Counted from the stretch's first letter, positions 40,849 through 48,951 are shown. The stretch is 49,106 nt of DNA from Candidatus Amesbacteria bacterium RIFCSPLOWO2_01_FULL_48_25 (GCA_001773695.1 MEXN01000003.1:89547-138652), one strand, 5' to 3'. Program-made: numbers and translations. Notes: generated from the sequence alone by a model not told the origin.

Positions 40849-42543
40849 TTAACTTAAAAATTCCGACTTAGTGACACGTAAAATTTCCTCGATGGTAGTT
40901 TCACCGCGGGCAACTTTTTCCAAGCCATCTTCCAGCATGGTTTTCATACCTTCGGCTACCGCGGCTTTGAGAATCACGTCTGAGTCGGATTTTTGGATGA
41001 TGAGTTTTCTAATATTTTTATTGACTTCAAGAACTTCAAAAACACCGATGCGGCCGGAATAGCCGGATTGGTGGCAAAGTTTGCAACCTTGACCCTGGTA
41101 AATGGTAGTTTTGGCATTGGTGCCAAATGATTTTTTGACCACGTCGGCGGGAAAATTTTTGGTCATCTCGGCATAAGACACCTCGACCGGGATCTTGCAC
41201 TGTTGGCAAACCTGGCGGACGAGGCGCTGGGCGACGATGACCGAAACCGTGGAAGCTACCAAATAAGGCTCTACCTTCATGTCCGAAAGGCGGGGGATGG
41301 CTGTCGCTGCGTCGTTGGTGTGAAGTGTGGAGAGGACCAAGTGGCCGGTAAGAGCGGCGTTGACAGCGATGGCGGCTGTCTCGCTATCTCTAATTTCGCC
41401 AACAAAAATGATGTTGGGGTCTTGGCGCAAGATCGAGCGAAGACCGTTGGCAAAAGTGAGATTGGTTTTGACGTTGACTTGGATTTGATTGGCGCCGGCG
41501 ATTCTGTATTCCACCGGGTCTTCGACTGTGGTTATATTTTTCTCCCGGGTGTTTAAGATCTTGAGAATTGAATAGATCGAGGTAGTCTTGCCCGAACCAG
41601 TAGGGCCGGTGGATAGAACCATGCCGTAGGATTTGGTGTAGGCATTTGAGACTTTTTTGAGGTCTGCTTCGTTCATGCCTAAACTGGCGAAGGTGTATTC
41701 ACGGGATCGGGAGGAGAGCAGTCGCAGAACGGCTTTTTCTCCATCCACTACGGGAACGATGGAAACGCGGATATCCAAGTTTTCTTCTTCCAGTTTGGCG
41801 CGCATTTTGCCATCCTGAGCTGACAAGTGCTCATCGGTACGCAAGCTGGAGAGAACTTTGATGCGGGTGGTGATGCGATCGTGGAGATACTTGGGAATGG
41901 ATAGGACATCTGTCAGAATCCCGTCGATTCTTAGGCGGACTAGGCTTCTGTTTTCCTGGGGTTCGATGTGGATATCTGAGGCGCGTTGTTGGTAAGCCGT
42001 ATCTATGAGGGCGTCGACAATTTTGGCTACCGGAGGGTCTTCCAGAGTGGTGGTGGTTCCCCAAACGTCTGCTTTCAAAAGGTCGTCAACCAATTTTTGC
42101 AAGTCTTTTTTGAAAGAGCGCAGAAGGTGGGTTATATCGGCGTCAGTGGCGTAGTAGATAGCAATTTTTGGCAGGCCGGTTTTCTTGCGCAAAATATCAA
42201 AAATTTCCGGTTGGGTAGGGTCTGAGGTAGCAACTTTTAAAGTGTCTTTCTCTCGGGCGAAAGCGACAACTTTGTGTTTTCTGGCTACTCTTTCGGGAAT
42301 AAGGCCGGAAACTGATTCGGGGATGACCGTCTTCCCCAGGTCGACCATGGGAACTTTGAGGGCTCCGGATACCAGGGCCCCTAACTTATCGTCCGTGGCC
42401 AAGCCTTTTTCCAACAAAGCTTCATAAAGGTTGAGGCCGGAGTTAATGGCAAATTGCTCCGCTTCCGGAATAACCTTTGGGTCGACCAAGCCGGATTTTA
42501 AAAGCATGGCCTTGAATTGTTCGGGGGGCAGGGGCAGAAACAT
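40849..42543 (-). CDS. Type IV pilus assembly ATPase PilB/GspE
   Basis: 564 residues. Powers pilus extension. N-terminal MshEN-type domain, then the GspE ATPase: GPTGSGKTTSIYSIL (Walker A), the Asp box LRQDPNIIFVGEIRDSETA, HTNDAA His box and the tetracysteine zinc finger (CQQCK ... CKLCHQSGYSGR). No PilT retraction ATPase is seen. The start ATG follows TGG-TATATT and AAGTAGGT. Confidence 0.94.
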   Translation of the reverse strand: MFLPLPPEQFKAMLLKSGLVDPKVIPEAEQFAINSGLNLYEALLEKGLATDDKLGALVSGALKVPMVDLGKTVIPESVSGLIPERVARKHKVVAFAREKDTLKVATSDPTQPEIFDILRKKTGLPKIAIYYATDADITHLLRSFKKDLQKLVDDLLKADVWGTTTTLEDPPVAKIVDALIDTAYQQRASDIHIEPQENRSLVRLRIDGILTDVLSIPKYLHDRITTRIKVLSSLRTDEHLSAQDGKMRAKLEEENLDIRVSIVPVVDGEKAVLRLLSSRSREYTFASLGMNEADLKKVSNAYTKSYGMVLSTGPTGSGKTTSIYSILKILNTREKNITTVEDPVEYRIAGANQIQVNVKTNLTFANGLRSILRQDPNIIFVGEIRDSETAAIAVNAALTGHLVLSTLHTNDAATAIPRLSDMKVEPYLVASTVSVIVAQRLVRQVCQQCKIPVEVSYAEMTKNFPADVVKKSFGTNAKTTIYQGQGCKLCHQSGYSGRIGVFEVLEVNKNIRKLIIQKSDSDVILKAAVAEGMKTMLEDGLEKVARGETTIEEILRVTKSEFLS

Positions 42544-42586
42544 ACCTACTTACTAATATACCAATTCTCAATATTCAATGTCCAAT

Positions 42587-43021
42587 TTATTTGCCCACAG
42601 AGACGAGTTTGGCGACGAAGATGATTTGCTTGACCTGGCCTGTCGGTGTCTCGATACTGGTTTGGCCGGTCTTGGCGTAATCGTTGAGGTAGTCGGAAAG
42701 AGTGGAATTTAGATCCTTGATGCTGGTTTTAAGGTCGGCGATTTTTTGGATTAAGTCCGCGACTGGGGGCTGTTTTTGAATTTGCTGTTTGGTTTGAGTT
42801 TTCGTTTTTTGAGCCTCTTTGGCGGCGGCTTCGTGAGCCTTATACGTAGGATCGCTGTCGTACATGGACTGGAGCATGTCTTTGAGTTTGTCCAAGCTTT
42901 CTTTCTGGCGGTCGATTTGGGCCAAGTGATTATTTATGGTGCCGGATAAATCCAAAAACGAGTCGGAGTTGGGACTATCGGTCACTATTTCTCCTTCAAC
43001 TATTTTGTCATCTTCATCCAT
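42587..43021 (-). CDS. Hypothetical coiled-coil protein upstream of pilB
   Basis: 144 residues. Soluble, with two long helices (LAQIDRQKESLDKLKDMLQSM; LIQKIADLKTSIKDLNSTLSDYLNDY) likely to form coiled coils and a C-terminal KQIIFVAKLVSVGK strand. No known domain. Its stop is 43 bases before the pilB start, and the pilB promoter lies between them. May be a gene of the pilus neighbourhood or independent. Confidence 0.6.
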   Translation of the reverse strand: MDEDDKIVEGEIVTDSPNSDSFLDLSGTINNHLAQIDRQKESLDKLKDMLQSMYDSDPTYKAHEAAAKEAQKTKTQTKQQIQKQPPVADLIQKIADLKTSIKDLNSTLSDYLNDYAKTGQTSIETPTGQVKQIIFVAKLVSVGK

Positions 43022-43107
43022 ACCGGATTAAGTTAGCGGAAGTGCAACCCAAGTGCAAGAAGGAAAAGGGCAGAAAACTCTAAAAATTGTTACAATAAGG
43101 CCAAAAT

Positions 43108-43830
43108 ATGAACATTGTGGAGCGTGGGGTGTGTTTGGACGATATCCGTAGACGACTCGAAACGGCCGGCGTTGATTGTCGAGTCGTCGGAAGCTTGGCT
43201 GTTGCAGCCTACCTTGGTGATGGGTACAAAGTCAAAATTAGGGATGTGGATATTCTGGCCCTAACGAACAACTTGGGGCTTATCTGTGAACTTCAGTCAA
43301 GATTTGACGATGAGTATATGGGCTCAAAGGGTAAAAAAATTCGCGTAGATCTCGGTGCCGTTATCAAGTCAGATGGAGAAATTCATAGAATCGACCGGGT
43401 AAAAATCCTGCCGCAGCTATTGGCAAATATTGGCCGGGACGATTCTGGTTACTTTCTTTACTGCAATCACCTAACGCTGCCAATTAAAGATGAGATTATG
43501 AAGCCTGTTAATCAATGTTTTGGAGAAGAAAAGTTCATAACCGTACCCCCAGAGACATTGTTACACCTTTATTTTACCAGAGGCGGTTCATTAAAGCCTA
43601 AGGATTTAAAAAAGATAAAAGATCTGGCTCGATATACCAAACGACATCCTACACCGGGCCTGGTTCATGAAGACTATGAAATTTTCCATGAATTCGCCAA
43701 AAAAATGAGGCGTGATTACCCTTTACAAAATTTATTTTTCAGAATTTTGACGTTGATTGACCACATCTCTCAAGGAGCGATAAGTACGAATTATAATGTC
43801 GCAAGAGTAGTGAGAAGTGTGGGGAGGTAA
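43108..43830 (+). CDS. Nucleotidyltransferase-fold protein
   Basis: 240 residues. VVGSLAVAAYLGDGYKVKIRDVDILA (residues ~26-51) is the GS ... DxD motif of the DNA polymerase beta-like nucleotidyltransferase superfamily; the second acidic strand is KKIRVDLGA. Such proteins occur as antitoxin/toxin components or as AbiEii-like factors, but no partner gene is adjacent. Surrounded by genes on the opposite strand and apparently richer in A+T codons, it could be transferred. -10 is TGT-TACAAT, eleven bases before the ATG. Confidence 0.65.
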   Translation: MNIVERGVCLDDIRRRLETAGVDCRVVGSLAVAAYLGDGYKVKIRDVDILALTNNLGLICELQSRFDDEYMGSKGKKIRVDLGAVIKSDGEIHRIDRVKILPQLLANIGRDDSGYFLYCNHLTLPIKDEIMKPVNQCFGEEKFITVPPETLLHLYFTRGGSLKPKDLKKIKDLARYTKRHPTPGLVHEDYEIFHEFAKKMRRDYPLQNLFFRILTLIDHISQGAISTNYNVARVVRSVGR

Positions 43831-43852
43831 TTTCTATCTTTAGAATCTGGTT

Positions 43853-44797
43853 TCATTTCTTGGCAAATATTATGGCGTTGGGGAGGTCGCGGCCGGGGCC
43901 GACCACATAGCGGCCGCTATTGTACAAAGCTGCCGAGCCGCCGGTATCCAGATTTAAGGCTCCGGTGGCCCCAAGAGATTTGAAAACATGGGCAAACTGC
44001 TGCATGTTTACTCCATAGGCTACTACAACCATAATATTATTGGGGTTTCTGGTACCGATACCGACTTTAGTGTTGACAGTCTTTTGTTTGTCCGACAGGC
44101 CGGATTGATTGTCATCGATTTGGACGTTGCCGCCGTCTACCAGGCCGGGATAGTTGATAATGGCGGAGTCAGGAGAACCCGGGTACTGGGTGGAGTTTTG
44201 GCGATACTGGATACCGCTCCCATCCGCGAAAATAAGCGCGCGGCCGCCCCAGCCTAAATTTCCTCCATTGATCCACTTGTGTAACCGGGAATTGAAAACC
44301 GGGAAGTCGAAGGAATTGGATTTGGAGGCGCATTCCGGATAAGTGGCGGGGCAAAAATAAGTGCCGTTGACTCCGGCGTACCCTGAGTTTCTGGAGACAA
44401 AGTTCACAAGCGACAGTACGGCGCAATTGGTGGGGCAATTGTCATCGTTTGCAATATCAGTGATCATTTTGGAAGTAGTCATGTCGATAGATAAAACGGT
44501 GGCTTTGAAACTGCCGATGGACGTCGATACAGTCACTGTTGAAAGGCCGGTTCCGGGAGGACCTATGAGGGCTGGAACCGGAATAGCGGTTGGCTTGGGA
44601 GTGACTATGGGCTTGGGAGTTGGGACAGATGTGGGGATAGGAGTAGGTGTCGTGGTTGGAGTAGGAGATAAAACGATTGTAGGAGCTGGCGATGGAGAGA
44701 CTTGCGAAAGCTTTGAAATTTGAGTGGCGGATTTGGCAGCGGTGAACAGGCCGGACAAGAGGATGATAATGGCGGCAAAGACTTTAGCTAAAATCAT
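43853..44797 (-). CDS. Exported phosphodiester glycosidase (NAGPA domain)
   Basis: 314 residues. N-terminal anchor MILAKVFAAIIILLSGLF, a Pro/Thr-rich linker (TPTPIPTSVPTPKPIVTPKP) at ~40-75, then a NAGPA-type domain: GVNGTYFCPATYPECAS, GGRALIFADG, DGGNVQI, IMVVVAYGVN, GATGALNLDTGGSAALY. Acts on surface glycan phosphodiesters in related proteins. ATG 44797 is preferred to 44824 because it starts at the anchor and overlaps the VIT-like stop by 14 bases. Confidence 0.87.
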   Translation of the reverse strand: MILAKVFAAIIILLSGLFTAAKSATQISKLSQVSPSPAPTIVLSPTPTTTPTPIPTSVPTPKPIVTPKPTAIPVPALIGPPGTGLSTVTVSTSIGSFKATVLSIDMTTSKMITDIANDDNCPTNCAVLSLVNFVSRNSGYAGVNGTYFCPATYPECASKSNSFDFPVFNSRLHKWINGGNLGWGGRALIFADGSGIQYRQNSTQYPGSPDSAIINYPGLVDGGNVQIDDNQSGLSDKQKTVNTKVGIGTRNPNNIMVVVAYGVNMQQFAHVFKSLGATGALNLDTGGSAALYNSGRYVVGPGRDLPNAIIFAKK

Positions 44798-45275
44798 GAA
44801 GAAAATTGCCGAGCAACACCCCACTTATGGCTACTGCACCGCCTAAAAGTAACATGCGGACCCCCTGGCGGAGTGGAGGAATTTTAGCTAAATAAGCATT
44901 GAATGTCCCTAACAAAAACAAAGCGGTGATAGAAAGGATTATCGACATCCAAAGGGCCTGGAACGGTGGAAAAAAAACATAGGGCGCGAGAGGGATGAGA
45001 CCGGACAGTAAATAGGAAAAGAACATGATTACTGCCCCGGATATGGATTGGCGGGAAGGAACGTCTTGATGGTGGGCGAGCTGGCGGACGGACATTTCTG
45101 ACAAAAAGCTGCCGATGCCCATGGAAAGCGCCTCGGTGATAATTAAAAGCAGGCCGGTGATAATAATAGCTTGGCTATTGACCTGGGCGCTGGCTACACC
45201 GGACAATAGACCGACTGTGGAGGCCAAACTGTCTTCCACACCGAAAGTGAAGTTGCGGATGGAGGAGGTGTTCAT
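44784..45275 (-). CDS. VIT1/CCC1-like transporter
   Basis: 163 residues with about five membrane helices. The N-terminal NFTFGVEDSLASTVGLLSGVASA matches the CCC1/VIT opening motif (fGanDGlvs), and MGIGSFLSEMSVRQL the second helix; these proteins move Fe2+ or Mn2+. It is shorter than typical members (~230), so the cytoplasmic metal-binding helix may be reduced. ATG lies eight bases from TGA-TACACT, next to the divergent PAP2 gene. Confidence 0.82.
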   Translation of the reverse strand: MNTSSIRNFTFGVEDSLASTVGLLSGVASAQVNSQAIIITGLLLIITEALSMGIGSFLSEMSVRQLAHHQDVPSRQSISGAVIMFFSYLLSGLIPLAPYVFFPPFQALWMSIILSITALFLLGTFNAYLAKIPPLRQGVRMLLLGGAVAISGVLLGNFLHDFS

Positions 45276-45283
45276 GTTTAATT

Positions 45284-45293
45284 AGTGTATCAT
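45284..45293. promoter_or_regulatory. Overlapping divergent -10 boxes (VIT-like and PAP2)
   Basis: Minus: TGA-TACACT at 45289-45284, eight bases before ATG 45275. Plus: TATCAT at 45288-45293, six bases (TTTCTA) before ATG 45300. Only 24 bases lie between the two start codons. Confidence 0.6.
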
Positions 45294-45299
45294 TTTCTA

Positions 45300-45812
45300 A
45301 TGCCTGTCTGGAATGTGGACCTGGTTATTACCCAAGCAGTGCAGGCCTGGGTGCCGGTGGGAGTGGATACGGCGTTATCGGTATTTAGCCTTTTGGGTAG
45401 CTTTGAAATAATAACTCTGGTTTTGGCGATTTGGGTGGGAAAGAGAGAAGGCTTACGAAAAGTTATTTTGGTTGTGGCGATTTTTGCCCTGGGGATGGGA
45501 GTAGAAATAGCCGGAAAAATGTTTATTCCCCATCCGGGGCCGACGAGAGAGTTCCACCGATACCGTCTGCCGTTTGTTTTCCCCAGTTCGGAATTTTCTA
45601 CCGGAAATTCTTTCCCGTCTGGACACAGTTTCAGAACCGTGTTTTTAACCGTGATTGCCCTAGGCTACGTGGGAAAAAATCAGAGATTAAAATTGGCATG
45701 GATAGCATTTGCGGCAATCATGCTAGTCTCGCGGGTTTCCTTGGGCGAGCACTGGGCTAGTGATGTGGTGGGGGGAAGTTTATTGGGATGGGGAATGGCA
45801 AGAATTGCTTAG
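45300..45812 (+). CDS. PAP2 family phosphatase
   Basis: 170 residues, about five membrane helices. PAP2 motifs: KMFIPHPGPTREF (first motif variant), FPSGHSFRTVFLTVIAL and SRVSLGEHWASDVVGGSLLGW. ATG 45300 is chosen because TATCAT is six bases upstream; an extension from GTG 45285 would put the box inside the gene. Second PAP2 of the window, sharing no operon with the first. Convergent overlap of four bases with the dipZ-like gene. Confidence 0.87.
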   Translation: MPVWNVDLVITQAVQAWVPVGVDTALSVFSLLGSFEIITLVLAIWVGKREGLRKVILVVAIFALGMGVEIAGKMFIPHPGPTREFHRYRLPFVFPSSEFSTGNSFPSGHSFRTVFLTVIALGYVGKNQRLKLAWIAFAAIMLVSRVSLGEHWASDVVGGSLLGWGMARIA

Positions 45813-47425
45813 CCGAAGGTGAAGGCGTAAAGCTCAAGGTTTGAATCTAGAAACTCCAGTCTAAGTGTATGTTTGCCGGGTTGGGAAAGCTTGATTAATT
45901 CATAAAGTTTGTCTGAGTCGACGATGATTGAAGATTGGAATTGTTCGTCGAGATAGACTTTGACTTGGCCCGGGGAAGTTTTGGCGGGGCGCATGACCAG
46001 AAAGACATCTTTGGCTTCGAAATCAAGAGTCAGTGTGGCACTAGTTTTCGGGTTGGCGTACTGGGGTGAATAATTCCACTGACCGGAAGTGGTGAAGTAA
46101 CCGGGAACCCGGCGGGCACTCCCTAAGTAAAGTTCGGGGGTGCGGGCAGTAATTTGATAAGTAGGATTGGAAACGGGCATGTCTAGCGAGAGTAGTTGCT
46201 GGATAGCTTTTTCGGTAGTGTCGTACTCCCCTTCTCCAAAATGGGCATAACGAATATGGCCGGTTTTGTCGATTAAATACTTAGCCGGCCAGTAACGGTT
46301 GGAGTAAGCCCGCCAGGTGGCATAATCGTTGTCCTGCATGACTGGGTATTTGAGGCCGAAGTCGGAAACGGCTTTTTGGACATTAATAGGATTTTTTTCA
46401 AACTCAAACTCTGGTGTATGAACGCCGATGATAACCAATCCTTTTTCACTATACTTTTCATGCCACGACTTTAAATAGGGTAAAGTTCGTATGCAATTGA
46501 TGCAGGTATAGGTCCAAAAATCCACCAAAACAACTTTGCCCCGCAAATCCTGGATGCTCACCGCCTGCCTGCCGGCAGGCAGGTTAAACCATTCCCCGCC
46601 CGGAATTAATTCGGGGGCTGGGCTGTAGTCGGATAACTGTGAATCGGTGAATTCGTTCATCGGTCGGCCGATTTTATCCGTGGGCATGGGAGTGGTGCGT
46701 AGTTGGTCGAGCTGCCGTTTGACGCCTGGATTGTCCTCTAACTGGGTAAGACCGGCCCCATACTTCGGAAACACTTGCAAAACATAGGTTTGAAACTTCC
46801 GGTCGAGGTTGAAATAAATGGCAATTGCAGTCAGAATCATTAACACCCCGAAAGTTTTTTGGATGAAGCTTGAATACGGCTGGAGACGACCCAAAACTGA
46901 ACGGCCGGTGTAAATGACTATAAACATAGGAATGGCGGTGCCCAAAGAAAATGCCAGGGTAATAGCAAAAGCCGCCAGATTGACAGAACCGGTAAGGGCC
47001 AGGGAAATAACGGAGGCGAGAATGGGGCCAACACAGGGAGTCCACAAGAGGCCGAGACCGAGTCCAAGTATCAGACCCCCGGAGAATCCTTGGCCGCTTT
47101 TCGGGGAAAACTGCGATATCTTGGAAAATAATCTCTCGGTTAAGGCTTGAAGCCTGGGCAAAATTAGAGACAATCCAAGGGTGAACACGACAACAACGGA
47201 GACCAGGCGGAGGGAGTCAGCAGAGATGCCGGTGGCTTTGACAATAGTAGTCAAAAAGAGAGTGAAGATAGTGAAACTTAAAACAAAACCGGTGACGATG
47301 CCAAAAGGCCGACGCCGGCCTTCACCTACCGATCCAGCTAGAACTATCGGGAGAACGGGGAGGATGCAAGGGGATAGAATGGTGACGACGCCGGCTAAGA
47401 AGGCAAAAACAATCAGTAAAAGCAT
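45809..47425 (-). CDS. DipZ-like CcdA-thioredoxin fusion
   Basis: 538 residues. The N-terminal ~220 residues are CcdA/DsbD-beta with six helices and the two redox cysteines in SPCILPVLPIVLAG and LLWTPCVGPILAS. The periplasm-side TlpA-like thioredoxin domain has VVLVDFWTYTCINCIRTLPYLK (CxxC = CINC), then a C-terminal beta domain as in DipZ. Carries reducing power outward across the membrane. A 20-bp palindrome inside the gene adds LPAGRQAV just before the thioredoxin domain. The other thioredoxin gene follows upstream. Confidence 0.9.
   Translation of the reverse strand: MLLLIVFAFLAGVVTILSPCILPVLPIVLAGSVGEGRRRPFGIVTGFVLSFTIFTLFLTTIVKATGISADSLRLVSVVVVFTLGLSLILPRLQALTERLFSKISQFSPKSGQGFSGGLILGLGLGLLWTPCVGPILASVISLALTGSVNLAAFAITLAFSLGTAIPMFIVIYTGRSVLGRLQPYSSFIQKTFGVLMILTAIAIYFNLDRKFQTYVLQVFPKYGAGLTQLEDNPGVKRQLDQLRTTPMPTDKIGRPMNEFTDSQLSDYSPAPELIPGGEWFNLPAGRQAVSIQDLRGKVVLVDFWTYTCINCIRTLPYLKSWHEKYSEKGLVIIGVHTPEFEFEKNPINVQKAVSDFGLKYPVMQDNDYATWRAYSNRYWPAKYLIDKTGHIRYAHFGEGEYDTTEKAIQQLLSLDMPVSNPTYQITARTPELYLGSARRVPGYFTTSGQWNYSPQYANPKTSATLTLDFEAKDVFLVMRPAKTSPGQVKVYLDEQFQSSIIVDSDKLYELIKLSQPGKHTLRLEFLDSNLELYAFTFG
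46564..46583. repeat. Perfect 20-bp palindrome inserted in frame in the dipZ-like gene
   Basis: CCTGCCTGCCGGCAGGCAGG is its own reverse complement. It encodes NLPAGRQA in a linker between the CcdA and thioredoxin parts (between EWFN and VSIQDLRGK). Related proteins as I know them have a short linker here, so it looks like a mobile palindromic unit kept in a tolerant spot. Confidence 0.65.
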
Positions 47426-47435
47426 TGTTTACCGG

Positions 47436-47855
47436 TTAATTAGTTAATTGGTTAATTAGTTCATTGAGGCCGCCGCCGTTCCATTTGGCCAGTTCGTTGC
47501 CGTTTGTATCTACCTGAACAAACGTATGCTGATAAGTGATGCCATACTTGGCCTTGAGAGTTGTTTCCCGATCGTAATCTGTCCTGAAAATAACGACGTC
47601 GGTAGGGATTTGAGCTGCGTTTACGGTGAAGTCCTCGTTGGCGACGCTGCAAGTGGGGCACCAGGTGGCGTAAAAATAGAGCACCCTGCGTTTGTTGATC
47701 GCGGCTGCGAAAGCTGCGGGGGTGTAGTCAACATAATTGGACTGGGTGGTATCTTGTAATTGAGAAGGGGGGTTTGGTTTTTGGGTAAAAAGATATCCAG
47801 CTGCGGCTGTGGGAATCAAAATTAGGAAGGCGAGGATGACGGCTTTGGCTGACAT
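47436..47855 (-). CDS. Membrane-anchored thioredoxin-like protein
   Basis: 139 residues from ATG 47855. Anchor AVILAFLILIPTAAAGYLF (4-22), Pro-rich linker, thioredoxin fold with RVLYFYATWCPTCSVANEDF (CPTC), and a cis-Pro region replaced by HTFVQVDTNGNELAKWNGG. Likely extracytoplasmic disulfide exchange partner of the DipZ-like protein, with which it forms an operon (gap of 10 bases). A 213-residue extension from 48077 is rejected: it would pass through the divergent esterase start. Confidence 0.88.
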   Translation of the reverse strand: MSAKAVILAFLILIPTAAAGYLFTQKPNPPSQLQDTTQSNYVDYTPAAFAAAINKRRVLYFYATWCPTCSVANEDFTVNAAQIPTDVVIFRTDYDRETTLKAKYGITYQHTFVQVDTNGNELAKWNGGGLNELINQLTN

Positions 47856-47860
47856 GTGAC

Positions 47861-47867
47861 TATAATA
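47861..47867. promoter_or_regulatory. Divergent overlapping -10 boxes (thioredoxin and esterase), leaderless
   Basis: Plus TATAAT (47861-47866), AGTAAC, ATG 47873. Minus TATTAT (47867-47862), AGTCAC, ATG 47855. Each box is exactly six bases from its ATG, and the boxes share five bases; the whole interval between start codons is 17 bases. Confidence 0.65.
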
Positions 47868-47872
47868 GTAAC

Positions 47873-48799
47873 ATGCGAAAGAAGCTGGCGGTCGCGGTCT
47901 TGGTGTTGGGGCCGATTGTTCTAATGGGCGCTTACTTTGAGTGGGGATATAGTCAGAATAAAAAAGTTTCATTCGAGGGAGAGGTGCGGCAATACCGGTT
48001 GCATCGGCCGATAGGATATTTTGGCAAAGATAACTTACCACTAGTAGTTGCTTTGCACGGGTATGGAGATAGTCCAAGATTTATGGAGATGTATTCAGGA
48101 TGGTCGGCTCTGGCGGACCGGGAAAAGTTTATCGTCGCTTATCCATACGGGTCCAATGCCTGGTGGGATAAGAATTTGTCGTGGAACGGGGGATCGTGCT
48201 GTGGAGTAGCTTTAGTGGCCCAAAAAAACGATGTGGGATTTGTCAACCAAGTTATACAAGACGTAATCTCAAAATATCGAGTTGACGTAAATAAGATTTA
48301 CCTGACCGGCTTTTCCAATGGTTCGCTTCTGGCTTACCGCTTTGTGACCGAGGGAGATAGCCCGGTCCGAGCTTTGGGGATAGTAGCTGGGTCGACCGGG
48401 GGAAGAAGCCTAGGGCAGGGGGAATATTTCCGGATAAACCCTCCTTCCGACTTGGTGAGTTTGGTCATGATTCATGGGCTACAGGATAGGGTCGTCCCCT
48501 ACTCCGGAGGCCCGAACGAATATCTAAATGTAAAGGGGTTGGTGAGATTTGACGCTTTTACCGGCGGGGTTGGTCTTTGGCGAAACTCAGACGGATGCAG
48601 CACACAAGAAACAACCAAAACCGCGGAAGTAGAAATTGTGGAGTGGAAAAATTGCAGTGATGGCGCACAAGTAACGGCTTATACCGCTACCCGGCTGGGG
48701 CATACCTGGCCGGGGGGACTTATGGAGTGGCTAATGACGGGGAGAATGGGAGAATTTTCCGCCACGAAGACCATTTGGGAGTTTTTCCAAAAGATTTAG
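47873..48799 (+). CDS. Exported PHB-depolymerase/feruloyl-esterase-like hydrolase
   Basis: 308 residues. N-terminal anchor/signal (LAVAVLVLGPIVLMGAYFEWGY). Alpha/beta hydrolase: LVVALHGYGDSP (oxyanion), WNGGSCCG with the adjacent-cysteine signature of the LpqC/PHB-depolymerase group, nucleophile in LTGFSNGSLLAYRF, Asp in QDRVVPYSGG, and catalytic His in GHTWPGG. Substrate probably an extracellular ester; PHB activity is unproven. Start is leaderless, six bases from TATAAT. Confidence 0.88.
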   Translation: MRKKLAVAVLVLGPIVLMGAYFEWGYSQNKKVSFEGEVRQYRLHRPIGYFGKDNLPLVVALHGYGDSPRFMEMYSGWSALADREKFIVAYPYGSNAWWDKNLSWNGGSCCGVALVAQKNDVGFVNQVIQDVISKYRVDVNKIYLTGFSNGSLLAYRFVTEGDSPVRALGIVAGSTGGRSLGQGEYFRINPPSDLVSLVMIHGLQDRVVPYSGGPNEYLNVKGLVRFDAFTGGVGLWRNSDGCSTQETTKTAEVEIVEWKNCSDGAQVTAYTATRLGHTWPGGLMEWLMTGRMGEFSATKTIWEFFQKI

Positions 48800-48801
48800 G
48801 C

Positions 48802-48951
48802 TTACCTAACAATGGCAGCGATGATAATGAAAACCGCTACGACCAGCACACCTCCAACAAGGACCAGGTCATTGAACATGACCGTTTGTTTGCCGGATTG
48901 AGACGGGGCAGCTGATACGGATCTAGTTACTTTCTTGGCCGTAGTAATCAC
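48802..48951 (-). CDS. Small single-pass membrane protein
   Basis: About 49 residues if read from GTG 48951; ends ...VMFNDLVLVGGVLVVAVFII, then IAAIVR. A perfect Shine-Dalgarno (GGAGGTGAT) sits at the start of this frame, yet no ATG follows; possible starts are the GTG inside it, ATT 48948 or ACG 48942, or the internal ATG at 48879. Promoter: TTGACA (49001-48996), 18-bp spacer, CATAGT (48977-48972), minus strand. Tail-anchored or N-out topology unknown. Confidence 0.5.
   Translation of the reverse strand: MITTAKKVTRSVSAAPSQSGKQTVMFNDLVLVGGVLVVAVFIIIAAIVR

Noticed and set aside
44361-44723. Plus-strand Gly/Val-rich frame
   Set aside because: Shadow of the Pro/Thr linker and NAGPA domain of the glycosidase gene.
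47430-47462. Apparent TTAATTAG tandem repeat
   Set aside because: Accounted for by the codons of NQLTN plus an A+T-rich stop region; too short and irregular for a true repeat.
47856-48077. 74-residue extension of the thioredoxin gene
   Set aside because: It is antiparallel to the esterase signal region and ignores the six-base -10 spacing at ATG 47855.
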